Source: Echiichthys vipera (Eukaryota > Chordata > Actinopteri > Perciformes > Trachinidae). From it: a stretch of 64,000 bases of DNA. Location of the stretch: NCBI GenBank assembly GCA_963691815.1, contig OY829659.1:28376170-28440169 (forward strand), written 5' to 3'. Below, in pieces: positions 11,704-21,899 of this stretch (within the stretch, counting starts at the first letter, position 1; every line of letters begins with the position of its first letter). The notes beneath the pieces were generated by a model. It searched no databases and was not told where the DNA came from. It worked only from the letters and a program-made list of their open reading frames with translations. The position numbers and the translations under genes are program-made.

Positions 11704-13108
11704 TTATACTAGGGATTCACGGAGGCAATCCCAACGTAGCCCAAGAGTTGGCTCCTGCAGGTCCATGCTGGATTGGGAAAGCCACAGCTCACTGCTCTCT
11801 GACCTGACGTCGGATGGAAGATGCTCAATGACCTCTGGAATGTTGCTAGCCCACTGGCGTATCTCGAAGCCCCCAGTGTGGAGTAGCTGGCGCAGACCAT
11901 CGACAAGATCCTTTGCTTCCTCCTTTGAGTGGGTGCTACGGAGACAGTTATCCACGTAGAATGACTGCTCGACACATTCAATGAGATGGCTGTTGGACTC
12001 ACTTGAGTCCTGGACATGCTGCTGGAGGGCGTAGATGGCACAGCTAGGGCTGTACATAGTGCCAAATGGAAGCACTTGCCATTCATAGATCTTCAGCTCT
12101 TCTGTCCTCTTCATGTACCGCGAGATGAAGCGCAGAATAGGTTTGTCAGCTGGCAGAAGGCAAATCTGGTGGAACATACTTTTGACATCACCACTCACCG
12201 CAACTGGGTACTACCGAATTAGGACTCTAAGGACTAGGGCCTAGGGCAGGTCCAGGAAGAAGAAGACCATTGAGAGACTTTCCTTCATACAGAAAGGAAC
12301 AGTTTAAGACAATCCTGTCTTTATTGTTGTCTCGCACCATATGGTGAGGTATAAACCAGGATTCTGGAGTTGATGTTGCTGCTTCTGGCGGCACCACTGC
12401 TACGTAGCCCATCTTCTCTAATTTGTTGATCCCCTGACAAGAGACCGTGGCGCGCTGTGGGTCTTTGGCGCGTCTCCTCTCAGTACTACGGAGACTAGGC
12501 AACACTGCCTCTATAGGAGCTTGTAGGGTGGCGGAGTTGGCTCGGTGAAGCAGTGGTGTAGTGTATCTTTGGACCCCTTCAACATTGACTCTGACAGTGG
12601 ATGTCTGGAGCAGGTTTAAGGCTTGCTGATCTTGCTTCGATCTGGTCACCTGCTTCTCGCTTGTGTACGGCAGTGTGTCAATCTGCCAAAGGCGTTTAAC
12701 GTTCTTGAAGAGTTCAGAAGTAGGCGAGACTGTTGCGGTAAACAAGCACTGCTGGTTAGATGCAGGAGCTTGGTCGGCACTTGTGGGACCGTGAAGTGAC
12801 CAGCCAAGCTTGGTGTGGACTGCAATGGGTCCCCCGGTAGGTCCCAACTGCACCGGCTGGTGCACAGGTGTCAGGAGATGAGCCATGTCAGATCCGATGA
12901 GCAACAGGGGTTGAGCGCGATCCATAGGAGGCAAAGGTAGGTGACGGAGGTGCTTATATCTCCGTTGGAGGATTCCCACTGGATATGAATGTTCTGAGAG
13001 TCCAAGGTTGACAGCGGTGAATGCCTGACATGTGGTACTTCTCTTCAGGTTTGGGCAGGGAGGACACATCAAAGGCAACTGATGCACCATGAAGCTGCAC
13101 CACAACAT
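11704..13108 (-). pseudogene. BEL/Pao reverse transcriptase remnant
   Basis: Two long frames, 13108-12227 and 12198-11704, together cover the N-terminal BEL-specific region and the RT palm. Visible blocks are HTKLGWSLHGP (12815-12780), WFIPHHMV...RIVLNCSF (12355-12300), GDVKSMFHQICLLP with the first catalytic Asp (about 12190), LPFGTMYSPSCAIYAL, and FYVDNCLRS as the YXDD-equivalent (about 11960). A frame change falls near 12200-12227. The VDN form has been seen in BEL-type RTs, so it is not itself proof of damage. Confidence 0.88.
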
Positions 13109-13341
13109 GATGGACAGTTCGGAGGGTAAGTGTTTCAGGCTGCGTGGTGAGGTTCAGGCTTTGCACAGCATGTGGCAAGATGATGCTTCGCTCGCTCCGA
13201 ACCGTCATCTAGAACTGCATAGGTCTCCAGTACTCTGTCTTCATTATGAAGTAGAACCTTCACAACCTTCAACATCACCTTGGGGGATCTGTTCGATCTG
13301 TCCAGGTACACCTTTGCAGTCGGTGCTGTCACCATGAGCAC
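12954..13341 (-). pseudogene. BEL/Pao aspartic protease remnant
   Basis: The frame 13341-13135 contains AVLDDGSER, which fits the retropepsin active-site block in its BEL form (usually a D-S/T-G type motif). The next frame, 13208-12954, seems to carry the following strand region. The two are out of frame with each other. It lies between the gag zinc knuckle and reverse transcriptase, where a BEL protease is expected. Confidence 0.65.
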
Positions 13342-13342
13342 A

Positions 13343-15476
13343 CTATTTTGTTTTTGCTGGACTGCATCGTGTAGTACTGTGAGATGTTGCTCTTTGCAGG
13401 TATTGCACGGTCGCTTGAGTGCAGTCCTCGGGCTTGTGAGATCGTTCGCACTTCCAATATCGACGTCTATCCTTTATCCACCTTACGACCTGGTTTGTGT
13501 TCAATTTCTTGAACTTAGTGCAGGCATTTAGGAAGTGTTCTTTATTGTCGCAGTGAGGACAATATGGTCTTGGTTTGGACGGGGATTTTGGTTGTGAAGA
13601 CCACCCTTTGGGGCTTTGGTCTCTACTAGCAGTGAGGAGGAATGATGTTGACTTCTCCTTCGGTCGGTTGAACGGATGTTGGTCCTTCCTTGGCGCCTTG
13701 GGTTCTTTATAGTTATAAAGTGAAGCTGCTCGACCTGCTATGCATTTAGCTTGGGATTTCATCTGTAGCCAAAACTCAGATCAGGCAGGGTGTAAATTTG
13801 GTCGGTACCTGACCTAAGAATACCTTGGTTCCGACAGTATTCCACAAACCCATCACGATAGCTTGGCAGCATCTTGCTCAATAGTCGGTCGACATGAGAT
13901 CCACATCGCAGTTCATAGCCTTTCTGTCCCTCCATGGTACTAAGCATTCCTACCAGTGATTGGATGGATAAGGCGAATGCATCAAAGGCTTCGGAGGACT
14001 GGAGCATTTAGGATGGCACCCAATTCACTTTGGACAAGCTGACAAGGTTGACCGTACTTGTCCTGAAGAGCATAGCTGCTGTATACGGCCTTGGATCGTG
14101 CATGTAGGCTTTGGCCAGTTGGAGCGTGCTCTGTAGCTTCAGATGTCCAAGGAGCACTTGATATTTGTACTGCTTGTTCAAGTGCACATGGTTGTTCAGA
14201 AGATTGTCGAGCGCGATCTTCAATGAGGCAAAGTCACTCTCTTTACCACTTTTAAAGCAAGGAATCATAGGTTTGGGGATGCCGTAGGATGAGGTGAGGA
14301 ACGGTGACACATCAGCTGCCTGTGGTTGTTGTGGACTGGGTTGGGGCAAGTCTGAAGCAGAGTATGATGCTGCTGGGACAGGATAAGTGAAGGCTGACTG
14401 AGTTGGGTGATACTGCGCTGGATGAGCTGAATATGGAGTAGGTACCTCCTAAACTAGGAGGCAGTGATGCAGAAGGAGGAGCAGACTGTAACAGTGGGTG
14501 AAAAGTTGGATATTGCGCTGGAGGTGGAGCAGGGGCTGTGCTAGGCTGAGCCAAAGGTACTGAAGGCGCAATCACACGAAACGCTAGAGGCGGAGCCACA
14601 CTCACTGGTGTTGCAGCGGGGGCTGCAATGGGCTGAGTTGTGTTGATCACGGGAGGTGGAACTACTATCGCTGGCGACAAAGCCGAGGCTGCAGAAGGCA
14701 GAGCTGCATCGAGTGCTGGAGGTGGAGCTACACTTGCTGCAGGCAGAGCCGCGGCTGCGGGATGCCGAAGCCATGGCCTGGGTAGCTGCAGATGGAGCCA
14801 TAGTCATGGGAGGCTGAGCTAGGGTTCCCAGCTGTGAGGCCGTGTGTAGCACTGGTGGTGGAGAAACATGGCTACTCATCTTGTTCTGGTCTTATGGACG
14901 TGGTGAGGAATCGGCGCTACGAGGATCGTGTGATTTCTCTTTGAGGAGAGAAGTCATTTTAGCTTTCTCCAGCTCATTCACTCTTTTCTTTAGCTGACGT
15001 CGTTTCTCCATCGGTCTCGTTAGCGACTCTTGTGTTCTAATGGCTTCCTCTTGTAGCTGTTGGGCTTCTCTGGCTTGAGTTTGAAGTCGCTGACGCTCGT
15101 GGTCAATCTGTTGATCCTCCTCTATGTGCTGCTGTAATTCCTCAAGCTCCATTTCTTTCACTCCTTCTTCGAGCTGGGCTGTTTCTAGCTCTGATAGAAT
15201 GTGAGAGGGGAATCTGTCGGTGGATGAGCGAGACGAATGTCCAGACCTGGAGTTGGAGCTCCTCCGAGATGAGCCTGTTGTTTGGCTATGTGAACTCTGG
15301 ATAGAGGGAGCCTGTTTTGTGGTTTGGGGTTGTCCCTTGGAAGGAAGAGTTGCAACCCAATAGTCACTCTGGTAGGCTGGAGGGTGTCGCTCTCTCTTTG
15401 AGGCACGTTGGGGTGCTGGCTCACTCTGGGCACGTTGGTGGGGTGCTGGCTCACTCTGGGCATCTGTAGGATCCAT
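13343..15476 (-). pseudogene. BEL/Pao gag remnant
   Basis: The first block (15476-14892) is a charged, coiled-coil-prone segment rich in Glu, Gln and Arg, starting MDPTDAQSEPAP. It is followed by an Ala/Pro/Ser-rich stretch in two frames (14879-14312). Then comes a capsid-like DUF1759-type block (14300-13760) and, at the end, a zinc knuckle of the form CX2CX4HX4C (CPHCDNKEHFLNAC) near 13605-13560. Several frame changes and at least one in-frame stop after 14892 show it cannot give a full Gag. Family assignment follows from position and from the pol that follows. Confidence 0.78.
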
Positions 15477-15493
15477 ACCATATTGTTACTCTA

Positions 15494-15511
15494 ATCCGGC
15501 TCGAAGGACCA
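15494..15511 (-). other. Primer-binding site complementary to tRNA-Tyr
   Basis: The minus strand directly after the 5' LTR reads TGGTCCTTCGAGCCGGAT. This is the complement of the 3' end of eukaryotic tRNA-Tyr (TCCGGCTCGAAGGA plus CCA), with at least 17 matching bases. Confidence 0.85.
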
Positions 15512-16111
15512 TAAAAAGGTGAAAGGGGGTTCTCCAGGAATTAGCTGGGTTTAGAGCGGCAAGGTGTATGGTGTGTGTGTCCCCGTTAAAGGGACACGGA
15601 TACAGGTGCCCAGGTTAGTCATGGATTTATTGACTGTGGTCTGTAATAACAACACAAAGTAACAATCAGTAAACTGTATATGATGACACAAACATATTGA
15701 CATAAATAAGGTGACAAATGACTGTATTCAGTACTCAAGTATAGTCTATAAATAATAAAAACTAAACCAATCACCTCAGGTGAGTAGCACATACAGCATA
15801 ACTTAGCTTATTAGCTATAACAACACACCAGCATAAGATAGCTTAACAATACACAATAACACAAAGTTAACATCCACTTAGACAGTTATAACGTCATTAG
15901 GCTCACCTTCTGGCATTCAAACACAGCAATAAAACCAGGGAGGTGCAGTTGAATGTTGGAAAAGGGCGAAGGAATTACACGTTATCTGCCCTGTAATAGG
16001 AGAAAACTAACATACACAGCACGGCACTTCACATGAAAACTTGACGAGAAACTCAACACAACTGAACAGCATTTAATTGAGAACACCTTAAACAACATGG
16101 GCTTTCTAACG
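15512..16111 (-). repeat. BEL/Pao 5' LTR (600 bp)
   Basis: It matches the 3' LTR along its whole length with scattered differences. The first base reads CGTTAG where the other LTR has TGTTAG. A 63-bp deletion relative to the 3' LTR lies near 16030. Confidence 0.9.
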
Positions 16112-16665
16112 CCCTTCAGGATCACTTTTTAACGGTCTTGTAGTCCTGTTAATTTAAACAAAACCGATTTTACTTTGTAAGGTCATCATCTGAGAATCAA
16201 AGTTCATTAGTGAAGATCACAGCATTTGTAAATGTACGAGTATATACAGTATATATGGATAAAATAATATGAATATGTTCAGATCCCTCCACGCAGATAG
16301 TGTATCATTATACTATTGTCATTAACCTAACTATCATGAGCGTTGTTTTTAATATATTTAATGTGTTGTGTGTTTTAACGTGTTTATCCACACTAAGAGA
16401 CGAGTAACCAGTGTGATGGTACAGTATGTTTGTTCCTATTCTACAACACCATTACACCATCAAAATGACTTCAGAGCTGAATAATATTTCATATTTCTAT
16501 TTACTCTAGTGTCTTGCCATTATATATTCAAAGGTTTCCACTGAGGTTTAATGAAGCTGTACTGTATTTTAATATTTTAATCTGTGAAAATATACTTGTA
16601 TAAACATCGATTTTATGAAATATCTTTCTGCAAGTTCATAAAATGGAACTCAAATGTGTACACAC
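16112..16665. other. dlg2 intron next to the PDZ2-core exon, no recognised feature
   Basis: AT-rich intron sequence between the BEL/Pao 5' LTR and the donor of the exon at 16666. Confidence 0.55.
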
Positions 16666-16802
16666 CATTAGCAGCCTGTCTCCTACTTGTAGGTGGCCAT
16701 CCTTCTGTGCTGCCCCGCCATCAATGATCTTGGTGACGTATATGCTGTTGTCACCAGGGATGTGCTGGTTTCCAACTCCACCTGCAATACTGAAGCCCAG
16801 CC
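16666..16802 (-). CDS. dlg2: dlg2 exon, core of PDZ2
   Basis: This 137-nt exon encodes the PDZ2 core: GLGFSIAGGVGNQHIPGD, then NSIYVTKIIDGGAAQKDG and HLQVGDRLLM. The GLGF loop is intact. The donor is CTAATG|GTGTGT, phase 0. The acceptor is unusual: the exon follows CACACACAAAG| directly, so the usual pyrimidine tract is replaced by a (CA)n tract of about 160 nt. One residue stands out: DGHLQVGD here, where DLG2 normally has DGRLQVGD (CAC in place of an Arg codon). PDZ2 binds NMDA-receptor and Kir2 tails and links to nNOS in the family. Confidence 0.97.
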
Positions 16803-17073
<271 letters not shown>

Positions 17074-17341
17074 CTGTATAGCATATATATATATAAATAT
17101 TTCACGTTATTAAAAGTTCAACTGAATATTCAATGTTACATGTTTGAAAGTTACATGTTTTCTAGTAAATATTTGCTGTACTTTGGGTCAACCCATTGAC
17201 TGTTTAAGAGATGGACATAGCCACTGTGGCATTTCTGCTGTCACCTTCCTGATTTTATAAAAATGGACATGGACATAATATAAGTGGGCGGGGCTGGGGA
17301 GGAGCACTCTGCTGTTGTAGGTGAAATCGGCAATCCACAGA

Positions 17342-17407
17342 TGATTGTTCATTTCTGGATTAATTTGGACGTCCAGTTTGATAATGAGAAGGCCTCAGCC
17401 TGATCAA
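17342..17407. repeat. Block shared with 7211-7275
   Basis: Same 65-bp motif and orientation as the copy at 7211. Confidence 0.7.
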
Positions 17408-17699
17408 ACAAAGGCCCAAAAGCTTGTTCCTGGCCACCTGGTCAGAAACAAAATGCGTTTCCGTTAGCCCTATAGAGTGGCCTCCGAGGAGTTTCAGTCT
17501 AAGCCCTCTCAAATGGCCTTTCACTCGCCGTGTTTCCATTACAAAGAAAGGCCCCAGAGGAATTTAGGAGACTCCGGAGGTGACATATCACTCTGAAATG
17601 GGAGAGAGAGAGAGAGAGGTATGGAGCATGCAGCAAAAGACCATAGGTAGGAAATTCAATCCAGAATCTGTGCACAGATCATTTTCTGTGCTGTGTTTT

Positions 17700-20530
17700 T
17701 CTACACCACTGGATAAAAGTGTCTACTCTACTTCGCCGTGCTGTTGTGGCGTCTGTCCACCTGTCCTCAGCCGTCTTCCTGCAAACGCATGAGCCTGTCC
17801 AACCATTACGCAGCTCTGTCAGCCGTCACTCCTGCCCTCCCAGCTGCCAATCCTGCGGTTCCAGCTTGCCCCGACCCAGATACATCTACAAGATTGGCGC
17901 CTGCAGTCACCGCTGCTCACCAGACACCGGTGGCTAGCACACAGCAACCACTGCTTCCTGCCGCAGGATCCTTGAGGAGAATGTGCTCAGGCGGTCCTCG
18001 AAGTCTTCCCTGCGTCAAACCAGGGAGCTCTTCTCTAAACCCGGGGCTGACGGCACGTCACGGCATTTACACTCAACTATCCCACCCCACAGTGCAGACT
18101 CTGACCGCACTCTAGAACTACAACTGGAATCTGTCACCCCTCCTCTCCCCAACCAGAGTAATAGTTAGAGAATCCAAAATATGGAATACACCTTTCTTCA
18201 ACGCTGTCACTCACTGCTTCACTGGAGCCATGGTCCCGGTCCTCCTGAGCAAACTCCCGGGGCTGCTGCACTCACTCCCGTCCAATGTTGGGTGAGTAAT
18301 AGTCCACGTGGGGACATGCAAAACAGCCTGTCAGCAGTCAGAACTGACCAAAAAATAATTTAACGTTCATTTTAGTTTTCCAAAGTTCCTATGGAATGTC
18401 TGTTTTCATCTGCGGTCCAATCCCTTCACCGTGACATGAGACAGGGACTCCTCAGCCCCCACACCTGGCTCCAGTTCACCTCCACAGCTTTCAACTTTGG
18501 TTTTATTGACAATTTTAATCCTTTTGGGACGTCCATCCCTTTTCCAAACGGATGGTACCCACCCCAACCTGCTGGGTAGCCGCAGGCTAAAGGCTAAGAT
18601 ACAGCTCACCGTTCAGGTTCAATCACACACACATGCATCACTGTTTACCGAACACGCTTCCTCCCTGTAACATCCGTCGACACCTCCACCAACTCACAGC
18701 ACTATTCCCCCCGCTGGCTCCCCCTGCAAGTCACTAACCCTCTCACCAGAAACTCACCCCATACAATCCATCAGCCACAAAGCCTCTAACAGTATTCCCT
18801 CACTACGTCATCACAACAAACCACACTTGAATCTGTCCAGCCTCTGTCCTCTCCCTCCCCAATTTTCACATCAACCACACCACCTGCAAACCTGCCACTG
18901 AATTCCTGGAATTGTTTCACTGCTTCAACTTCACATAGTATATCAACTTCCCCACTCACTCCCATGGTCAAATCCTCGATCTAGTCTACTCTACTGGCCT
19001 AACATTAAACGATCTCTCCGGCATCAACCTCCGCATCTCTGACCATCTCACCATCATCACAGACACCAAGATCCCCATCCCAAAAGACAAATGCTATGCT
19101 ATGCTATGACTATTACAACAACACTCTCTCCTCCTGTCTCCATCTGCTGGCTTCCACTAAAACCATCTTCAACCATCATAAAAGTCATCTTCACACACTC
19201 AGCTCCCTGGTACACCCCTGAACTCCATCCTATGAAATCCCATAAACGATAGCTCGACTGTACGACTCTACAATAAAACCCGCAAAACAGTACATCTCCA
19301 TGCATACACTGACCATCTCCACTTATACCAAACTGCTCTCAGCACAGCCCAGTCCACTAACCACTCACACCTCATAAACTCTGGCTCTAACAACCCCAAG
19401 ACTATTTTTCCACAATCCAAAAAACTTCCCAACCCCCCCACCCAACAACATCTCTACAGCTACCTGACCACCTCCCCTGCTCCCTTAACCACACCACCTG
19501 ATCGCACCCCTTCACACTCTCAGTGCCTGTCACAGGTCTCCCTGCTGTCACCCATGGACCTACCACAACTCACCAAGGTAATGAAAACCTCCACCTGCAC
19601 CCTAGATCCCATCCCATCAACTCTCATCAAGACCTGTCACCCCACTCCTCGTCAATTTCCTCCCTCTTTTCTGACTCTGTCCCCACACCTCTAAAAATTG
19701 CTGCTGTCACTCCCATCCTCAAGAAACCAGTTCTCAGCCCTGACATCATGTCCAATTTCTGTTCCATCTCCAGTCTCCCCTTTCTGTCAAGAATTCTGGA
19801 ACGTGTCATTGCTGCTTAACTCAAAACCCACCTCTCCTCTAACCACCTGTATTAAAAATTTCAATATGTATTCCGCCCACAACATAGCACTGAAAACGCC
19901 CTCCTAAAAATCACCAACGGCCTCCTTCTCTTACTCTGGCCACCTCACCATCCTCATCATGCTCGACCTCACTGCAGCCTTCAACACCATCAATCAATCC
20001 ATTCTCCTCTCCCGTCTGGAAACTTACTCCAACATCACTTGCGCTCCGCCCCTACCTACACAGCATTAATAACTATACTTCCTCCATTGCTCCTCTGTCC
20101 CAAGGTGTCCCCAAAGGTTTCGTTTCCAAATCCCTCAGCGACAACTCCACTGTGTCCCCATCCCTACACCTAGGCACCTTGGAGTTGTTCTCGACAGCAA
20201 CCTCACCTTTCAACAACATGGTAATCACACCACCAGGGCTGCCTTTTTTCACCTCAAAAAACATTGCCATCTCTGCCCGTCACTGGGCAACTTCAGAAAA
20301 TTTGATCCACGATGCTTTTACCACTGCTGCCCTCTCCCTCTGGAACTCACTACCCACACGTCTGTGACTGCACAGACCAAATCAAATCACTCATCAAAAC
20401 CCACCTCTTCAGAATTGCCTGAGATGTAGGCTTATTTTCTCATTGATTTCAATACAATCTGACTTCTTATTGTCCCTGCTGGACATTAGAAAAAATGCAG
20501 CTTTACAGAACTTATGCATTGGCTTCACTT
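17700..20530 (+). mobile_element. L2-like LINE, degenerate
   Basis: Parts appear in the order expected of an L2 element with an esterase-like ORF1. Near 18480-18590, FGFIDNFNPFG...FPNGWYPPQP corresponds to the SGNH esterase-like end of ORF1. Near 18960-19080, HGQILDLVYSTGL and LRISDHLTIITDT form the end of the endonuclease. Near 19700-19830 comes a VTPILKKPVLSPDIMSNFCS-type RT block, and near 19960-20000 ILIMLDLTAAFNTINQSI with the RT motif A Asp. Near 20340 is LSLWNSLPTRL, typical of the L2 C-terminus. Many frame changes and stops show it is a fossil. The 5' limit is approximate. Confidence 0.75.
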
Positions 20531-20599
20531 TTTAGAAGCGGAAGCTACGTCCATTATTTTATACAGTCTGCGGGTGAACCACTACCTCCCCAACACAAA

Positions 20600-20629
20600 G
20601 TGTGTGTGTGTGTGTGTGTCTGAGCCAAC
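20600..20629 (-). promoter_or_regulatory. dlg2: 5' splice site with adjacent short (CA)n run
   Basis: The intron begins GTTGGCTCAGACACACAC on the minus strand, a weak donor followed at once by about nine CA units (20600-20619). CA-rich sequence just inside a weak donor is a known context for hnRNP L action. The same intron ends in a much longer CA tract, so both of its ends carry the same motif. The regulatory role is inferred. Confidence 0.5.
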
Positions 20630-20799
20630 CTTTTGGTCCTTTAATGAGTTTGATCTCAATGATGGTCTCTAACATTGGCCTACGGCGCCGCACATACAGT
20701 CGAACAATAGAGCCGGCAACCTTCAGGGCTTCTACTGCCTTACTGTGAGAGACTTCAGACACGTCCGCATCATTCACCCGTAGGATGCAGTCGTTAACC
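20630..20799 (-). CDS. dlg2: dlg2 exon, second half of PDZ1 and start of PDZ2
   Basis: This 170-nt exon completes the Arg codon and encodes VNDCILRVND, the HSKAVEAL helix that carries the PDZ-binding histidine, then RRRRPMLETIIEIKLIKGPK, the first strand of PDZ2. Acceptor is TTGTCTTCCAG|. The donor is AAAAG|GTTGGC, which departs from consensus at +3, +4 and +6 and is the weakest of the set. About 10 nt into the intron a (CA)n run starts. The exon ends in phase 1 and is completed by GG at the start of the exon at 16802, giving KGPKGLGF. Relative to the mammalian sequence I know there are conservative changes (NDADVSEV, KVAGS). Confidence 0.97.
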
Positions 20800-20939
20800 C
20801 TGGAAGACAAACATTGTGGATTAATGATGTTTTTAATGGTAATAATTAAGGGCAAAGCACTATTTCATTCTTTACACAATACATTGTAAGAGAGTAACAG
20901 AGTGTTTGTACGGCATATGCACAGGAGCCACCTTGCCAA

Positions 20940-21300
20940 ATTGGTTAAAGGGATAGTTTGGCTTTTTTGACATTAGGGGTTGTATGAGGTACTTCTCCAT
21001 AGTCAGTGTGTTACCTACAGTAGATGAAGGTTGGTACGCTGACAATTTGGAGAAGCAGACAGGAGATCTGACACAGAAGCTGCTAAACAGATTTTAGGGT
21101 CCGTGCAAACGAAGACGCGTTTTCCTGTAACCGCAAAACTTTATTGTTTTGGCCGACCATCCACACACAGCCGGTGTTATCAGAACCTGAAAACAGTATC
21201 TTTTTAAACCAGGTTCCAGAGTGGGAAGATTTGAAAATGCCCCCCCCATGACGGCAAAACCGCATACTTTACTCACATTAGAGTTTATTTGTCAAGCCAG
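20940..21300. repeat. Fragments of teleost non-autonomous DNA transposons
   Basis: TTAAAGGGATAGTTTGGCTT and the following GTATGAGGTACTTCTCCATA are familiar as a common fish MITE. A second block from about 21098 (GTCCGTGCAAACGAAGACGC...) resembles another. No ends are delimited, so this is from recognition only. Confidence 0.4.
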
Positions 21301-21899
21301 GGTTTACACTTTAGTTTCAATGCGCATTCTCATAAATTGCGTCATTTGACTCACCCTTTGGATAGATCAAGGGACCGGTTTTCACTGAAGAGGAGCAGAT
21401 CATTATAATCATTATAAACGCGTGCTTGCAAAAAAAAAAAAAAATAGCAGATCATGTAAATCTGTAAGTGAACTTCTAAAAATAACTATGTCAAATGCAG
21501 AATTGATCGCAATAAATCCCAATAGAGTGATGCTGATTTAAAAATGCAAAAGCAGCGTCCAACCTGCTTTATACATTCATACAACCCTTAAAGTCTTTTT
21601 ACCAGCTCTGACAATTCATGAACATATTGAGAAATGAGTTCAGCACAGCTACAACCTTAAAGATAACACAGCACACCGTATTTTTGCTCAGATTTTCAGC
21701 ATCACCAACTGCATGCAAATATGAACCTGTGACAAAGAATCACAGCTCAACACTAAGTGCACGGCTTTTTTGTGTAACATTTCCAACATAAGGTCCAACA
21801 GGAACGACAAAATAGTAAATACCCTCTAATAAGTGTCGATCTAACATGAAAGTCTAGGTCTTAGTAATAAGACTTAGCTGAAAACCTCCTCCAGACCTG

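Larger units (their letters stand above)
8769..16111 (-). mobile_element. BEL/Pao LTR retrotransposon, degenerate but structurally complete
   Basis: Two LTRs (15512-16111 at the 5' end and 8769-9431 at the 3' end on the minus strand) flank a 6-kb body. The body has a tRNA-Tyr primer site, then gag, protease, reverse transcriptase, RNase H and integrase in BEL/Pao order. All coding parts have stops or frame changes, so the copy is dead. The LTRs are very similar apart from a 63-bp deletion, so the insertion is not ancient. It sits in a dlg2 intron in the same orientation as the gene. No clear target-site duplication: the flanks share only CCC. Confidence 0.93.
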
